From Arthrobacter sp. StoSoilB20 (GTDB taxonomy: Bacteria > Actinomycetota > Actinomycetes > Actinomycetales > Micrococcaceae): 64,000 nucleotides of DNA. The stretch covers positions 1,550,001 through 1,614,000 of the forward strand of contig NZ_AP024651.1 of NCBI RefSeq assembly GCF_019977295.1. The letters are read 5' to 3'. The notes below the pieces were generated by a model. That model was given only the letters and a program-made list of their open reading frames with translations. It searched no databases and had not been told where the DNA came from. This document shows, one piece after another, positions 1-8,703 of this stretch; within the stretch, counting starts at the first letter, position 1, and each line of letters begins with the position of its first letter. The position numbers and the translations under genes are program-made.

Positions 1-140
1 TCCAGGGCCTCAATGAGGTCACGGGAACGGCGGTGCGAGGTGACTCCGATCCGGAATCCATCCAGCGGCGCATCGGCGGCCTCGGAAACTTCCGGTGCAG
101 CAGCGGGGTCCTGGACTTCAAAGGTGCGTGCAACAGTCAT
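1..140 (-). CDS. hemD: Uroporphyrinogen-III synthase, N-terminal part (cut by window edge)
   Basis: The first 46 codons of a minus-strand gene run off the left edge. After an Ala/Pro/Glu-rich leader the protein reads GFRIGVTSHRRSRDLIEAL, the usual opening of actinobacterial uroporphyrinogen-III synthases (first half of the HemD fold). HemD cyclises hydroxymethylbilane to uroporphyrinogen III, the direct substrate of the CobA methyltransferase encoded just upstream of it in the same direction (12-nt gap). This placement beside cobA and nirB suggests the copy serves siroheme supply for nitrite reduction. ATG start at 138-140. Only the N-terminus is visible, so the assignment relies on that short motif plus context. 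Confidence 0.7.
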   Translation of the reverse strand, partial: MTVARTFEVQDPAAAPEVSEAADAPLDGFRIGVTSHRRSRDLIEAL

Positions 141-152
141 AAGTTTTTACCC

Positions 153-1187
153 TCAGGCTTCAAGGAGCGAAGCCGCCAGGCGGCTCAGTTCAGCGGATGC
201 TTCAGCGTGGTTGCGGTTGGCCTCGGCTACCCTGACCACTTCGCCAATGACCAGCACAGCCGGATTGCTGCAGCCGGTGGCAGCTGTTTCGATCGTACCC
301 AGGTCAGCGATGGTGGTGCGTTGCCCCGGACGGTAACCGCGTTCCACCACGGCCATGGGCATCTCCGGCTTCATCCCTGCCCGGCGCAACCCGGCGGCCA
401 GCTGCGGAAGTGTGCCGATGCCCATGAGGACCACGATCGTCCCGCCAAGGCCGGCCAAATGCATGTGTTCCGTCTCGGTCAAGGGTGCGTGGCCGGAGAC
501 CACCGTGAACATGTGGCTTACTTCGCGGTGCGTGACCGGGATGCCGGCTGCGGCGGGAACGGAGATGGCGCTGGTGACGCCGGAGATGACCCGTACCGGG
601 ACCCCGGCGGCAACGCAGGCAGCCACCTCCTCGCCGCCACGCCCGAACACGTAGGGATCCCCGCCCTTGAGCCGGACCACGTTCTTGCCCGCAAGGGCAG
701 CTTCGACCATCAGCTTCTCGATGTCGCGTTGCGTTACCTTGTGAAGGCCAGGCTGCTTGCCCACGTCCACCAGTTCCGCAGAGGTCAGATCGGCGAGCTC
801 CTGGTAAGGGGCCAGGCGGTCATAGAACACCACGTCGGCATCACGCAGGGCGTCCACGGCGCCGACGGTCAGGAGGTCCAGGGCTCCCGGGCCTCCGCCC
901 ACCAAAGTCACGTGACCCTCCGCGCCGGGGGCAGGCTCAAAAGCCACGGGCACACCGGCCTCGCGGCAGCGTTCCACCAACGGCAGCCAGCCGTCGTCGC
1001 CGTCGTCCACCATGGCCACCAGGAACGGACGCTCCGGGAGCAGCCCGTCACCTGGTACCCCCGCCGGTGCGCTCAGGCGGTACACGTTGGCCCCGGCAGC
1101 CTGGTATCGCCGGATGGCTTGGCGGGCACAGGTGTCCGAGCCCGTGACAAGGACGTCGCGGTCGGTGAGATCAATGGTGAGCTGCAT
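153..1187 (-). CDS. cobA: Uroporphyrinogen-III C-methyltransferase (SUMT) with vestigial N-terminal domain
   Basis: Methylates uroporphyrinogen III at C2 and C7 with S-adenosylmethionine to give precorrin-2, the entry to siroheme. The SUMT core starts near residue 90 with VTLVGGGPGALDLLT and carries the signature RLKGGDPYVFGRGGEE and a late VVERGYRPGQRT. The first ~90 residues (LTDRDVLVTGSDTCARQAI) look like a decayed CysG-type Rossmann domain: a beta-strand/turn is present but the GxGxxA dinucleotide motif is not. It may be only structural, in which case precorrin-2 oxidation and iron insertion need other enzymes not seen here. It lies 9 nt after nirB on the same strand, so it is probably co-transcribed with the siroheme enzyme it supplies. 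Confidence 0.88.
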   Translation of the reverse strand: MQLTIDLTDRDVLVTGSDTCARQAIRRYQAAGANVYRLSAPAGVPGDGLLPERPFLVAMVDDGDDGWLPLVERCREAGVPVAFEPAPGAEGHVTLVGGGPGALDLLTVGAVDALRDADVVFYDRLAPYQELADLTSAELVDVGKQPGLHKVTQRDIEKLMVEAALAGKNVVRLKGGDPYVFGRGGEEVAACVAAGVPVRVISGVTSAISVPAAAGIPVTHREVSHMFTVVSGHAPLTETEHMHLAGLGGTIVVLMGIGTLPQLAAGLRRAGMKPEMPMAVVERGYRPGQRTTIADLGTIETAATGCSNPAVLVIGEVVRVAEANRNHAEASAELSRLAASLLEA

Positions 1188-1196
1188 GGTGAACCC

Positions 1197-3827
1197 CTAG
1201 TTTCCTGCGCCGACGGTTTCGCTGCGGACCGGAATGGTCGACGCGATGAGCACGCCACCCTTTTCCTCATTGGTAGCCGGACGGATCTGGCCACGCTCCG
1301 GAACGAAGGAAATGGATTCGTCCTTCTGGTCGGGAGCATTGACGAAGGAGCGGAAACGGCGGAGGCGCTCCGGGTCCTTCAAAGTCTCTGCCCACTCGTC
1401 CTCGTAGGTGTCGATGTGCTTGGCCATGGCGGCCTCAAGCTCCTCGGCGATGCCCAGGGAGTCGTTGACCACCACTTCCTCGACGTGTTTGATGCCGCCG
1501 TCCAGCTCTTCCTGCCAGCGCGCGGTGCGCTGGAGGCGGTCGGCGGTGCGGATGTAGTACATGAGGTAGCGGTCGATGTACTTCAGCAGCGTTTCGTCGT
1601 CCAGGTCCTTGGCCAGCAGCTGGGCGTGTGCCGGAGTGGCACCGCCGTTTCCGCCTACGTAAAGGTTCCAGCCGTCCGCGGTGGCGATCACTCCCACGTC
1701 CTTGCCCCGGGCCTCGGCACACTCGCGGGCGCAACCGGAAACACCCATCTTCAGCTTGTGCGGGCTGCGGAGGCCGCGGTAGCGAAGCTCCAGCGCAATG
1801 GCCATGGCCACCGAATCCTGTACTCCGAAACGGCACCAGGTGGATCCAACACAGGACTTCACTGTGCGAAGGCTCTTGCCGTAAGCCTGCCCGGACTCGA
1901 AACCGGCATCCACCAGCTCCTTCCAGATGTCCGGGAGCTGCTCCAGCCGGGCACCGAACATATCGATGCGCTGGCCGCCGGTGATCTTGGTGTAGAGGTT
2001 GTACTTTTCGGCGACGGCTGCGATGACGCCAAGGCCCTTGGGGGTAATCTCACCACCTGCGATGCGGGGGACCACCGAATACGTGCCGTCCTTCTGCATG
2101 TTCGCCAAGGCGCGGTCGTTGGTGTCCTGCAGCGAACCTCGGCCGGCATCCAAAACGTAGGCCGAGTGCTGGCTGGCCAGGATGGAGGCAATGGTCGGCT
2201 TGCAGATATCGCATCCCGCGCCGGTGCCGTATTTGGCCATGATCTCTTCGAACGAGGTCAGTTCCAGCACCCGGATGGCGTCGAAGAGTTCCTGGCGGGA
2301 GAGGCTGATGTGCTCGCACAGTGCCTTGGAAACTTCGATGCCGGACTTCGTCAGTTCGCCTTCGAGGAGTTTCTTGAGCATGGGGACACAGGAACCACAT
2401 TGGGTGCCGGCACGGGTGCAGCCCTTGAGCTCGCCGAGTTCCTGCACGGGGGAGTTGCCCTCGCAGGCACCGCACCCATTGATGGTGTCTCGGATGGTTC
2501 CGGCGGCCACGTTGTTGCAGGAACACAGGATGGCATCGTCGGGCAGTTCAGTCTCAGGTGCCTCACCTCCACCCGCGGCGCTCAAATACGCGCCGGGTTC
2601 TGCTGCCAGTTCGCGGCCCAGGAGCGGGCGAAGGCTCATGTAGGGGGAAGCATCGCCCACGAAGATGCCGCCCAAGAGGGTCTTGGCATCATCGGTGGTG
2701 ACGATCTTCTGGTAAACGCCGCGTGCCGGGTCGGCGTAGACAATTTCCAGGGAATGCTCGGTCCGGGCGAACGCGTCACCGAAGCTGGCCACATCCACGC
2801 CGGACAGCTTGAGCTTGGTGGCAGTGTCGAAGCCGGGGAATGTCGCCTCGCCACCGTGCAGGCGGTCGGCAACGATCTCGGCCATGGTGTTGGCAGGTGC
2901 CACCAATCCAAGGCACATGCCTCCGAAGTTGGCCACTTCACCGATCGCCCAGATGCCCTCCACCTCAGTGGCACAGTAATCGTTGATGACCACGCCGCCA
3001 CGCTGGCCCAGGCTGAACAGCTGCTCCTCACCCTCTGCTGCGCGGAAGAGGTCGTCGCGGGGCCTGACCCCGACGGCTACGATCACGATGTCCGCCTCGA
3101 TGGTGCGGCCGTCCGCCATCAAGACGCCGGTGACGTTGCCGTCGTCGTCCGTCAGTACTTCGGAAGGGAACACGCCACCATGGACCTCAAAGCCCTTGGC
3201 CTCAATCAGGCGACCCAGCGACTGCCCGGCACCCTCATCCAATTGCGTGTTCATCAGCCAGGGTGCTCCGTTGATGACAATGGGAGTGGCACCCAACTGT
3301 TCGGTGCCGGCAGCGGACTCAAGGCCCAGCAAGCCGCCACCAATAGTGACCGCGTTAACCTTGCGGCCCAGCTTTTCCCGGAGCTCGGCGATGGCCTTGT
3401 TGATGGCCCAGACGTCATCGAGCGTGCGGTACACGTGAGTGTGTTCGGCACCGGGAATCGGGAGGCGGGCTGCATCCGAGCCCGAAGCCACCACCAAGTG
3501 GTCGTATTCGTACGTGTTCCCCGCAGCGGTAAGGACACTCCTGGAGGCGGAGTCGATCTTCACGGCGCGCTCGCCGGTCACCAGGGTCAGCGCCTCGTGG
3601 TCCCACATGGACGCGTCGCCCAAAGTAAGGTCCACACCGGTTTCGGTGAGGGCCTTGCTCAACGCCACGCGGTCGTAGGGGAGGTGGGCCTCTTCGGTCA
3701 GCACCGTGACCTGCCAGCCTTCAAGACCGCGGTTGACCATGGCATCGGTGAAACGGTGGGCAGCGGGGCCGCCGCCGACGACGACGACGCGGCGCGGGTT
3801 CTCTGTGCTTGAAGTGTGTCCGGTCAC
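1197..3827 (-). CDS. nirB: Nitrite reductase [NAD(P)H], large subunit
   Basis: Cytoplasmic six-electron reduction of nitrite to ammonium. Domains in order: FAD/NAD(P)H pyridine-nucleotide oxidoreductase (VVVVGGGPAAHRF near the start, second dinucleotide site VTIGGGLLGLESA), two BFD-like [2Fe-2S] segments (CSCNNV...CGAC...CTRAGTQCGSC, then a later C...GAGCDICKP), and the C-terminal siroheme/[4Fe-4S] domain with paired cysteines in SCVGSTWCRFG and SGCARECAEA. I chose the GTG at 3825-3827 (preceded by GAAAGG), giving 876 residues, close to the family norm; an in-frame ATG 117 nt upstream would add a leader lacking family features. cobA and hemD follow on the same strand. A GlnR-like box lies 69-106 nt upstream of the start. 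The small subunit NirD is encoded divergently, not downstream. Confidence 0.93.
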   Translation of the reverse strand: MTGHTSSTENPRRVVVVGGGPAAHRFTDAMVNRGLEGWQVTVLTEEAHLPYDRVALSKALTETGVDLTLGDASMWDHEALTLVTGERAVKIDSASRSVLTAAGNTYEYDHLVVASGSDAARLPIPGAEHTHVYRTLDDVWAINKAIAELREKLGRKVNAVTIGGGLLGLESAAGTEQLGATPIVINGAPWLMNTQLDEGAGQSLGRLIEAKGFEVHGGVFPSEVLTDDDGNVTGVLMADGRTIEADIVIVAVGVRPRDDLFRAAEGEEQLFSLGQRGGVVINDYCATEVEGIWAIGEVANFGGMCLGLVAPANTMAEIVADRLHGGEATFPGFDTATKLKLSGVDVASFGDAFARTEHSLEIVYADPARGVYQKIVTTDDAKTLLGGIFVGDASPYMSLRPLLGRELAAEPGAYLSAAGGGEAPETELPDDAILCSCNNVAAGTIRDTINGCGACEGNSPVQELGELKGCTRAGTQCGSCVPMLKKLLEGELTKSGIEVSKALCEHISLSRQELFDAIRVLELTSFEEIMAKYGTGAGCDICKPTIASILASQHSAYVLDAGRGSLQDTNDRALANMQKDGTYSVVPRIAGGEITPKGLGVIAAVAEKYNLYTKITGGQRIDMFGARLEQLPDIWKELVDAGFESGQAYGKSLRTVKSCVGSTWCRFGVQDSVAMAIALELRYRGLRSPHKLKMGVSGCARECAEARGKDVGVIATADGWNLYVGGNGGATPAHAQLLAKDLDDETLLKYIDRYLMYYIRTADRLQRTARWQEELDGGIKHVEEVVVNDSLGIAEELEAAMAKHIDTYEDEWAETLKDPERLRRFRSFVNAPDQKDESISFVPERGQIRPATNEEKGGVLIASTIPVRSETVGAGN

Positions 3828-3895
3828 TGGTGGGCCTTTCGCAGACGTTGCAGACGGATCTGCTGCAACTCGTGGTTCCAGACTAGGTATGGGCA

Positions 3896-3933
3896 GTTTC
3901 GCGTCAGTTTCCCTTTTGTTTCGTGATCTTAAC
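3896..3933 (-). promoter_or_regulatory. Candidate GlnR box in the nirB-nirD intergenic region
   Basis: Read on the minus strand the site is GTTAA-n6-GAAAC-n6-GAAAC-n6-GAAAC, half-sites spaced exactly 11 bp (plus-strand GTTTC at 3896, 3907 and 3918). This matches the published actinobacterial GlnR pattern gTnAC-n6-GaAAC repeated (AC-n9-AC). GlnR activates nitrate/nitrite assimilation genes in Streptomyces and mycobacteria, so both position and target fit. It lies 69-106 nt upstream of the nirB start and could also act on divergent nirD. Binding is inferred from sequence only. Confidence 0.6.
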
Positions 3934-4109
3934 TTCTGCATCACAACGGCATTTCGTGAGGCGTGAGGTCTCTTTTACGCGCTGGACACAAACGCGGACA
4001 CCTGATGAAACACCAGGGTCCTAGCGTGGAAGAGTGGCCGCAAGCGTGGCCCGGTCCGGGGGAGTGACGGCGAAAATGCCAGCACCCGGACAGAGTGAGA
4101 GGGGCTGAA

Positions 4110-4472
4110 ATGACCGTAATTCTGGACCGTGCCGTGGATGTTGCCGTTACCGGCGAGTGGCACAGGATTTGCCCGCTGGATGAACTCGAGCTGGCTTGGG
4201 GCGAGGCGGCACTGGTTGCAGGCCGACAGGTTGCGCTGTTCCGCATCGCGTCCACCGAGGTCTTCGCCGTGGCTCAGCAGGACCCGGCAACACTGGCCAA
4301 CGTCATGGCCCGCGGGATCATCGGATCCCGCGGAAGCCGGCCGACCATCTCATCACCACTGCACAAAGAGGTCTACGACCTCGAAACCGGGGAGTGCTTC
4401 ACCAACCCCGAGCTCGCCCTCGATGTGTTCGCCACCCGGTTGGTGGATGGCTTCATCGAGGTTGAACTCTAA
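4110..4472 (+). CDS. nirD: Nitrite reductase small subunit (Rieske-like, cluster-less)
   Basis: 120-residue partner of NirB with the Rieske-type beta fold of the NirD family (WHRICPLDELELAWG ... SSPLHKEVYDLETGECF). The CxH/CxxH pairs that bind a Rieske cluster are absent, as is normal for NirD. ATG at 4110 follows GAGAGGGG at good spacing; an upstream in-frame start at 4095 has no ribosome site. The gene faces away from nirB across 282 bp containing a GlnR-like box, so the two subunits are expressed from divergent promoters. It ends 21 nt before the convergent phosphohexomutase gene. Confidence 0.9.
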   Translation: MTVILDRAVDVAVTGEWHRICPLDELELAWGEAALVAGRQVALFRIASTEVFAVAQQDPATLANVMARGIIGSRGSRPTISSPLHKEVYDLETGECFTNPELALDVFATRLVDGFIEVEL

Positions 4473-4493
4473 CCCGGCTAAAGACCGACGCTT

Positions 4494-6239
4494 CTAAAGC
4501 CCCAACGCTTCGCGGACGTCTCTGAGGACATCGTCCAGGGATGTTCGTGCGGCCTGGCGGGCACCGGGAAGTTCCGCGGCGGACTCCACGGGCTGGATGA
4601 CTTCCAGGTAACACTTGAGCTTGGGCTCGGTGCCGCTGGGCCGGATGATGACCCGGCTTTGGTCCCGGGTCAGGTACAGCAGTCCGTCCGTGGGCGGCAA
4701 GGCTTCGCTTCCTTCGGCGAGGTCGGTAAAGACCTCGACGGCGGAGCCTCCGAACGCTTCGGGCGGATTGACGCGCAGGCGGTTCATCATGGCATCCAGC
4801 AGTCCAAGGTCCGCCACCCGGATGCTCAACTGGTCACTGGCGTGCAGGCCATGCACCAGGTAGAGATCGTCAAGGGTGTCAAAGATCGTCCTGCCCTCGG
4901 CCTTGGCAGCTGCTGCCAGTTCCGCGATCAGTACCGCCGCTGAGATACCGTCTTTGTCCCGCACCAGCTCGGGCGCAACGCAGTACCCCAAGGCCTCCTC
5001 GTACCCGTAGGTGAGGCCGGGAACCCGTGAGATCCATTTGAAGCCAGTGAGCGTTTCCTCGTGGGCGTACCCCGCGGCAGCGGCGATCCGGGACAGAAGG
5101 CGCGAAGAAACGATCGAGTTTGCGAAGACGCCCTCCCTGGCTTCCTCGCCTTCACCGACTGCCCGCCGCGCCACGATGTGTGCACCCAACAGCGCGCCCA
5201 CTTCATCTCCGCGAAGCATCCGCCAGGTTCCCGTGGACGGGTCCAAGGCGGCCACCGCAGCCCGGTCGGCGTCGGGGTCGTTGGCCAGGACGATGTCCGC
5301 GCCGGCCTCCGCGGCAGCTGCGAGCGCCAAGTCCAGCGCACCAGGCTCTTCGGGGTTGGGGAAGGCAACAGTGGGGAAGTCCGGATCGGGTTCAGCCTGT
5401 TCAGCCACGAGAGTGACATCCCCAAATCCGGCGGCATTCAGGACGGAGACAGCTGTTTCGCCGCCGACGCCATGCATGGGGGTGAGGATGATTTTGAGGT
5501 CCCGGGCCGGGAAATGTTCCCGGTCAACCAGCCCGGCCATGGCGGCTTGATAGTCCGCGGCGATGGCCACGGGCAGTACGGTCCAACCGCTATCGGCCAG
5601 CTCTATGGAGTCCAGCGCACCCACAGCGTCGATTTTTTCCGCGATCTGCGCATCGTAGGGAGCCACGATCTGGGAGCCGCGTCCGCTCTCGGAAACAGCA
5701 TGCCGCCCGAGGTAGACCTTGTAGCCGTTGTCCTGCGGCGGGTTGTGGCTGGCTGTAACCATCACGCCGCCGTCGCAGTCCAGGTTCCTGACCGCGTAGG
5801 CGAGCAACGGCGTCGGAAGTGCTGCGGGCATCAGGAACGTCTCTATGCCCGCGGCGGTGAAGATCGCGGCAGTTTCCTGCGCGAAGATGTCCGAGTTGTA
5901 GCGGGCGTCCAAGCCGACGACGGCGCGCGGCCGGGTCCCCGGGGCCGCTGCGGCAACCGTCTCCGTGAGGAAAGCTGCCAGGCCTGCTGCTGCGCGCCGG
6001 ACCACGACGCGGTTCATGCGGTTTGGGCCGGGGCCGAGGGCTGCGCGCAGGCCGGCCGTGCCGAATTGCAGGGTGCCGCTGAAGCTGTCGCCCAGTTCCT
6101 GCACTGCTGCCGCATCTCCACCCTCGGCGAGCTCCGTCAGCTCCTCCAAGGCAGCCGACGTCGCCGGGTCCGGGTCTTGGGAGGCCCATTGGCGGGCGTC
6201 GGTGAGCAGCTGGTCAAATGCGGCATCGCTGGATGTCAT
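4494..6239 (-). CDS. pmmB: Phosphohexomutase (phosphoglucomutase/phosphomannomutase family)
   Basis: Interconverts hexose 1- and 6-phosphates through a phosphoserine intermediate. Visible motifs: catalytic serine loop VMVTASHNPPQDNGY (around residue 163), metal loop NDPDADRAAVAA (around 320), sugar-specificity loop GYEEALGYC, and C-terminal phosphate site IIRPSGTEPKLKCYLE. Start ATG at 6237-6239 (MTSSDAAFDQ), giving 581 residues; in-frame sequence further upstream overlaps the terminator of the next gene and lacks family character. The neighbouring purine nucleoside phosphorylase releases pentose 1-phosphate, and the pair matches M. tuberculosis pmmB/deoD order. Family is firm; whether glucose, mannose or pentose phosphate is preferred cannot be told. 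Confidence 0.88.
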   Translation of the reverse strand: MTSSDAAFDQLLTDARQWASQDPDPATSAALEELTELAEGGDAAAVQELGDSFSGTLQFGTAGLRAALGPGPNRMNRVVVRRAAAGLAAFLTETVAAAAPGTRPRAVVGLDARYNSDIFAQETAAIFTAAGIETFLMPAALPTPLLAYAVRNLDCDGGVMVTASHNPPQDNGYKVYLGRHAVSESGRGSQIVAPYDAQIAEKIDAVGALDSIELADSGWTVLPVAIAADYQAAMAGLVDREHFPARDLKIILTPMHGVGGETAVSVLNAAGFGDVTLVAEQAEPDPDFPTVAFPNPEEPGALDLALAAAAEAGADIVLANDPDADRAAVAALDPSTGTWRMLRGDEVGALLGAHIVARRAVGEGEEAREGVFANSIVSSRLLSRIAAAAGYAHEETLTGFKWISRVPGLTYGYEEALGYCVAPELVRDKDGISAAVLIAELAAAAKAEGRTIFDTLDDLYLVHGLHASDQLSIRVADLGLLDAMMNRLRVNPPEAFGGSAVEVFTDLAEGSEALPPTDGLLYLTRDQSRVIIRPSGTEPKLKCYLEVIQPVESAAELPGARQAARTSLDDVLRDVREALGL

Positions 6240-6287
6240 AGGGTCAAAACTATCCTCATTGAGCGCTTCAGGGGCAACGGGCGGTGT

Positions 6288-6325
6288 GATCCCGCCCCTA
6301 AAAGTGGTCTTAAAGGGGCGGGATC
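6288..6325 (-). terminator. Hairpin terminator after purine nucleoside phosphorylase
   Basis: A perfect 12-bp stem, GATCCCGCCCCT at 6288-6299 and AGGGGCGGGATC at 6314-6325, with a 14-nt A/T-rich loop. It lies 30 nt past the end of the phosphorylase gene and 48 nt before the phosphohexomutase start, so it should separate the two transcripts, at least partly. Confidence 0.6.
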
Positions 6326-6354
6326 CCACTCCCGGCGGAGTTGCCCGGGCAAAG

Positions 6355-7173
6355 CTAGAGTTTGGCGATGATCTCTGCCAGCAACTTGGAGATCCGCTTT
6401 CCGGCTGCGTGTCCGGCTTCAAGGACTTCGGCGTGGCTCAAGGGAACCGGGCTGATGCCGGCGGCGAGGTTGGTGACCAGCGAGATGCCGAAAACTTCCA
6501 TGCCTGCGTGGCGGCCGGCGATTGCTTCCAGCGCCGTGGACATCCCCACCAGGTCTGCCCCGATCCGCTTGGCGTACTGGACCTCTGCCGGTGTTTCGTA
6601 GTGGGGCCCGGTGAACTGTGCGTACACGCCGTCCTGCAGGGAGGGATCTACTTCACGGGCGAGGTCGCGGATGCGGGAGGAGTAGAGGTCGGTGAGGTCA
6701 ACGAACGTCGCGCCCTCAAGCGGAGATGCTGCGGTGAGGTTGATGTGGTCGCTGATCAGTACGGGAGTGCCCGGGGTCCAGTCCTCATTGAGCCCGCCGC
6801 ATCCGTTGGTGAGGACCAGCGTCTTGCATCCGGCGGCAGCTGCCGTGCGGACACCGTGGACTACGGAGCGCACGCCGCGTCCTTCGTAGTAGTGTGTCCG
6901 GGCGCCAAGGACCAGGGCCCGCTTGCCCTCTTTGGTCAGGACGGAGCGGATGGTGCCAACGTGGCCCACCACGGCGGGCTTGTGGAAGCCGGGAACTTCG
7001 GTGGCGTTCAGGGTGGCGGTGGTTTCACCGATCAAATCCGCAGCCTCCGCCCATCCGGATCCGAGCACCAGGGCTACGTCATGGGACTCGACGCCGGTCT
7101 CCGCGGCAATGAAGTCGGCGGCGGCTTTCGCGGCCTCAAAGGGGTCTGTGTTCATCAGCTCAGTGTTACTCAC
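6355..7173 (-). CDS. punA: Purine nucleoside phosphorylase
   Basis: Phosphorolysis of (deoxy)inosine/guanosine to base plus (deoxy)ribose 1-phosphate in purine salvage. Trimeric PNP-class motifs are clear: VALVLGSGWAEAAD (phosphate loop), TNGCGGLNEDWTPG, GPHYETPAEVQYAK, and VGMSTALEAIAGRHAGMEV with TNLAAG. Length 272 residues is normal. The start used is GTG at 7173; an ATG 18 nt further in is an alternative, and neither has a strong ribosome site. It is divergent from lpdA (105-nt gap) and followed by a hairpin before the mutase gene. Confidence 0.9.
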   Translation of the reverse strand: MSNTELMNTDPFEAAKAAADFIAAETGVESHDVALVLGSGWAEAADLIGETTATLNATEVPGFHKPAVVGHVGTIRSVLTKEGKRALVLGARTHYYEGRGVRSVVHGVRTAAAAGCKTLVLTNGCGGLNEDWTPGTPVLISDHINLTAASPLEGATFVDLTDLYSSRIRDLAREVDPSLQDGVYAQFTGPHYETPAEVQYAKRIGADLVGMSTALEAIAGRHAGMEVFGISLVTNLAAGISPVPLSHAEVLEAGHAAGKRISKLLAEIIAKL

Positions 7174-7277
7174 TGGTACAAGCTACCTTGCGGCCACGGG
7201 ACTTTGGTAGGGACCCGCGAGCTGGTGAGGGTGGGCTGAGTGGCAGCCAGAGCGGCAATGAGCGAGAATTGAGGATT

Positions 7278-8687
7278 GTGACCACCCAAGTTGACTTCAG
7301 TGCCCCCCGTATCGCGATCCTGGGAGGTGGTCCCGGCGGATATGAAGCTGCCATGGTGGCTGCTTCGCTCGGCGCCCACGTCACCATCGTTGAGCGTGCA
7401 GGCCTCGGCGGCTCAGCCGTCTTGACCGACGTCGTGCCTTCCAAGACCCTCATTGCTACCGCCGACCTCATGACCCGCGTTGGCGAGGCGGATGAGCTCG
7501 GAGTGAAGTTTGACGGCGACGGCTCGGCTTCCAAGCCCCGTGCAGACCTCAAGCACATCAACGATCGCGTGCTGAACCTGGCCCATGGACAGTCCGAGGA
7601 CATCCGTGCCGGCCTGGAGCGCCTGGGCGTGGAGATCGTGATCGGCTCCGGCAAGTTGCTGGACAACAACACCATCGAGGTCCTCACGCTCGAGGGCACC
7701 CGGACCATTGACGCCGATGCCATCCTGCTGGCTGTAGGCGCACATCCGCGTGAACTTCCCACCGCCAAGCCCGACGGTGAACGCATCCTCAACTGGGCCC
7801 AGATCTACAACCTGGATGAGCTTCCCGAAGAACTGATCGTTGTGGGTTCGGGCGTCACCGGCGCCGAGTTTGCCTCGGCCTACAACGGTTTGGGCTCCAA
7901 GGTCACCCTGATCTCCAGCCGTGACCAGGTCCTCCCCGGCGAGGACACGGATGCGGCCAAGTTGCTCGAAGGCGTCTTTGAACGCCGCGGCGTCACCGTC
8001 CTCTCCAAGTCCCGCGCCAACGCGGTGGAGCGAACGGACGACGGCGTCAAGGTCACCTTGGGTGACGGATCGATCGTGACAGGTACCCACTGCCTGGTGT
8101 GTGTTGGTTCCATCCCCAACACTGCCGGTGTTGGGCTTGAAGAAGCCGGCGTGACCCTCACGGAGTCCGGCCACATCAAGGTGGACGGCGTTTCCCGCAC
8201 CACAGCTCCCAACATCTATGCTGCCGGCGACTGCACGGGCGTCTTCGCCCTGGCCTCGGTCGCGGCCATGCAGGGGCGTATCGCTATTGCCCACTTCATG
8301 GGCGACGGCGTGAAGCCGCTGAAGCTCAACCAAGTGGCCTCCAACATTTTCACGTCCCCGGAGATCGCTTCCGTGGGTGTGTCCGAGGCCGATCTGGCCT
8401 CGGGTAAATACCAGGGCGATGTTGTGATGTTGTCCCTGCTCAGCAACGCCCGCGCCAAGATGCGCAACACCAAGGACGGGTTCGTCAAGATCATCGCCCG
8501 CAAGGGTTCCGGCACCGTGATCGGTGGCGTAGTGGTGGGGCCGAACGCATCCGAGCTCATCTTCCCGATCTCCGTCGCGGTAACCCAGAAGCTCCACGTT
8601 GATGACGTGGCCAGCGCCTTCACGGTGTACCCGTCGTTGACCGGATCCATCTCGGAAGCTGCGCGGCGCCTGCACGTTCACATGTAA
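7278..8687 (+). CDS. lpdA: NAD(P)H-quinone dehydrogenase, LpdA-type flavoprotein
   Basis: Pyridine nucleotide-disulphide oxidoreductase fold: FAD site RIAILGGGPGGYEAA near the N-terminus, NAD(P) site IVVGSGVTGAEFAS, second FAD motif NIYAAGDCTGVFALAS, and the C-terminal dimer domain. The redox disulphide (CxxxxC) of true lipoamide dehydrogenases is replaced: the region reads GLGGSAVLTDVVPSKTL, with no cysteines. That is the hallmark of M. tuberculosis Rv3303c LpdA, a quinone reductase, not a lipoamide dehydrogenase. GTG start at 7278 follows GAGG and leaves 7 residues before the FAD strand; upstream in-frame codons are low-complexity. Linked to punA and pmmB as in mycobacteria. Confidence 0.85.
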   Translation: MTTQVDFSAPRIAILGGGPGGYEAAMVAASLGAHVTIVERAGLGGSAVLTDVVPSKTLIATADLMTRVGEADELGVKFDGDGSASKPRADLKHINDRVLNLAHGQSEDIRAGLERLGVEIVIGSGKLLDNNTIEVLTLEGTRTIDADAILLAVGAHPRELPTAKPDGERILNWAQIYNLDELPEELIVVGSGVTGAEFASAYNGLGSKVTLISSRDQVLPGEDTDAAKLLEGVFERRGVTVLSKSRANAVERTDDGVKVTLGDGSIVTGTHCLVCVGSIPNTAGVGLEEAGVTLTESGHIKVDGVSRTTAPNIYAAGDCTGVFALASVAAMQGRIAIAHFMGDGVKPLKLNQVASNIFTSPEIASVGVSEADLASGKYQGDVVMLSLLSNARAKMRNTKDGFVKIIARKGSGTVIGGVVVGPNASELIFPISVAVTQKLHVDDVASAFTVYPSLTGSISEAARRLHVHM

Positions 8688-8703
8688 CCGCCAGCCAAAG
8701 TGG

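Noticed and set aside
33-3812. 1,259-codon open frame on the plus strand across cobA/nirB
   Set aside because: It is the antisense shadow of clear, motif-bearing genes; long antisense frames are expected in high-GC DNA. No ribosome site or recognisable domain.
4110-4472. Rieske ferredoxin
   Set aside because: The CxH and CxxH ligand pairs are absent; the sequence and context fit NirD.
7278-8687. Lipoamide dehydrogenase of a 2-oxoacid complex
   Set aside because: The redox-active cysteine pair is missing and no E1/E2 genes are nearby; LpdA-type quinone reductase fits better.
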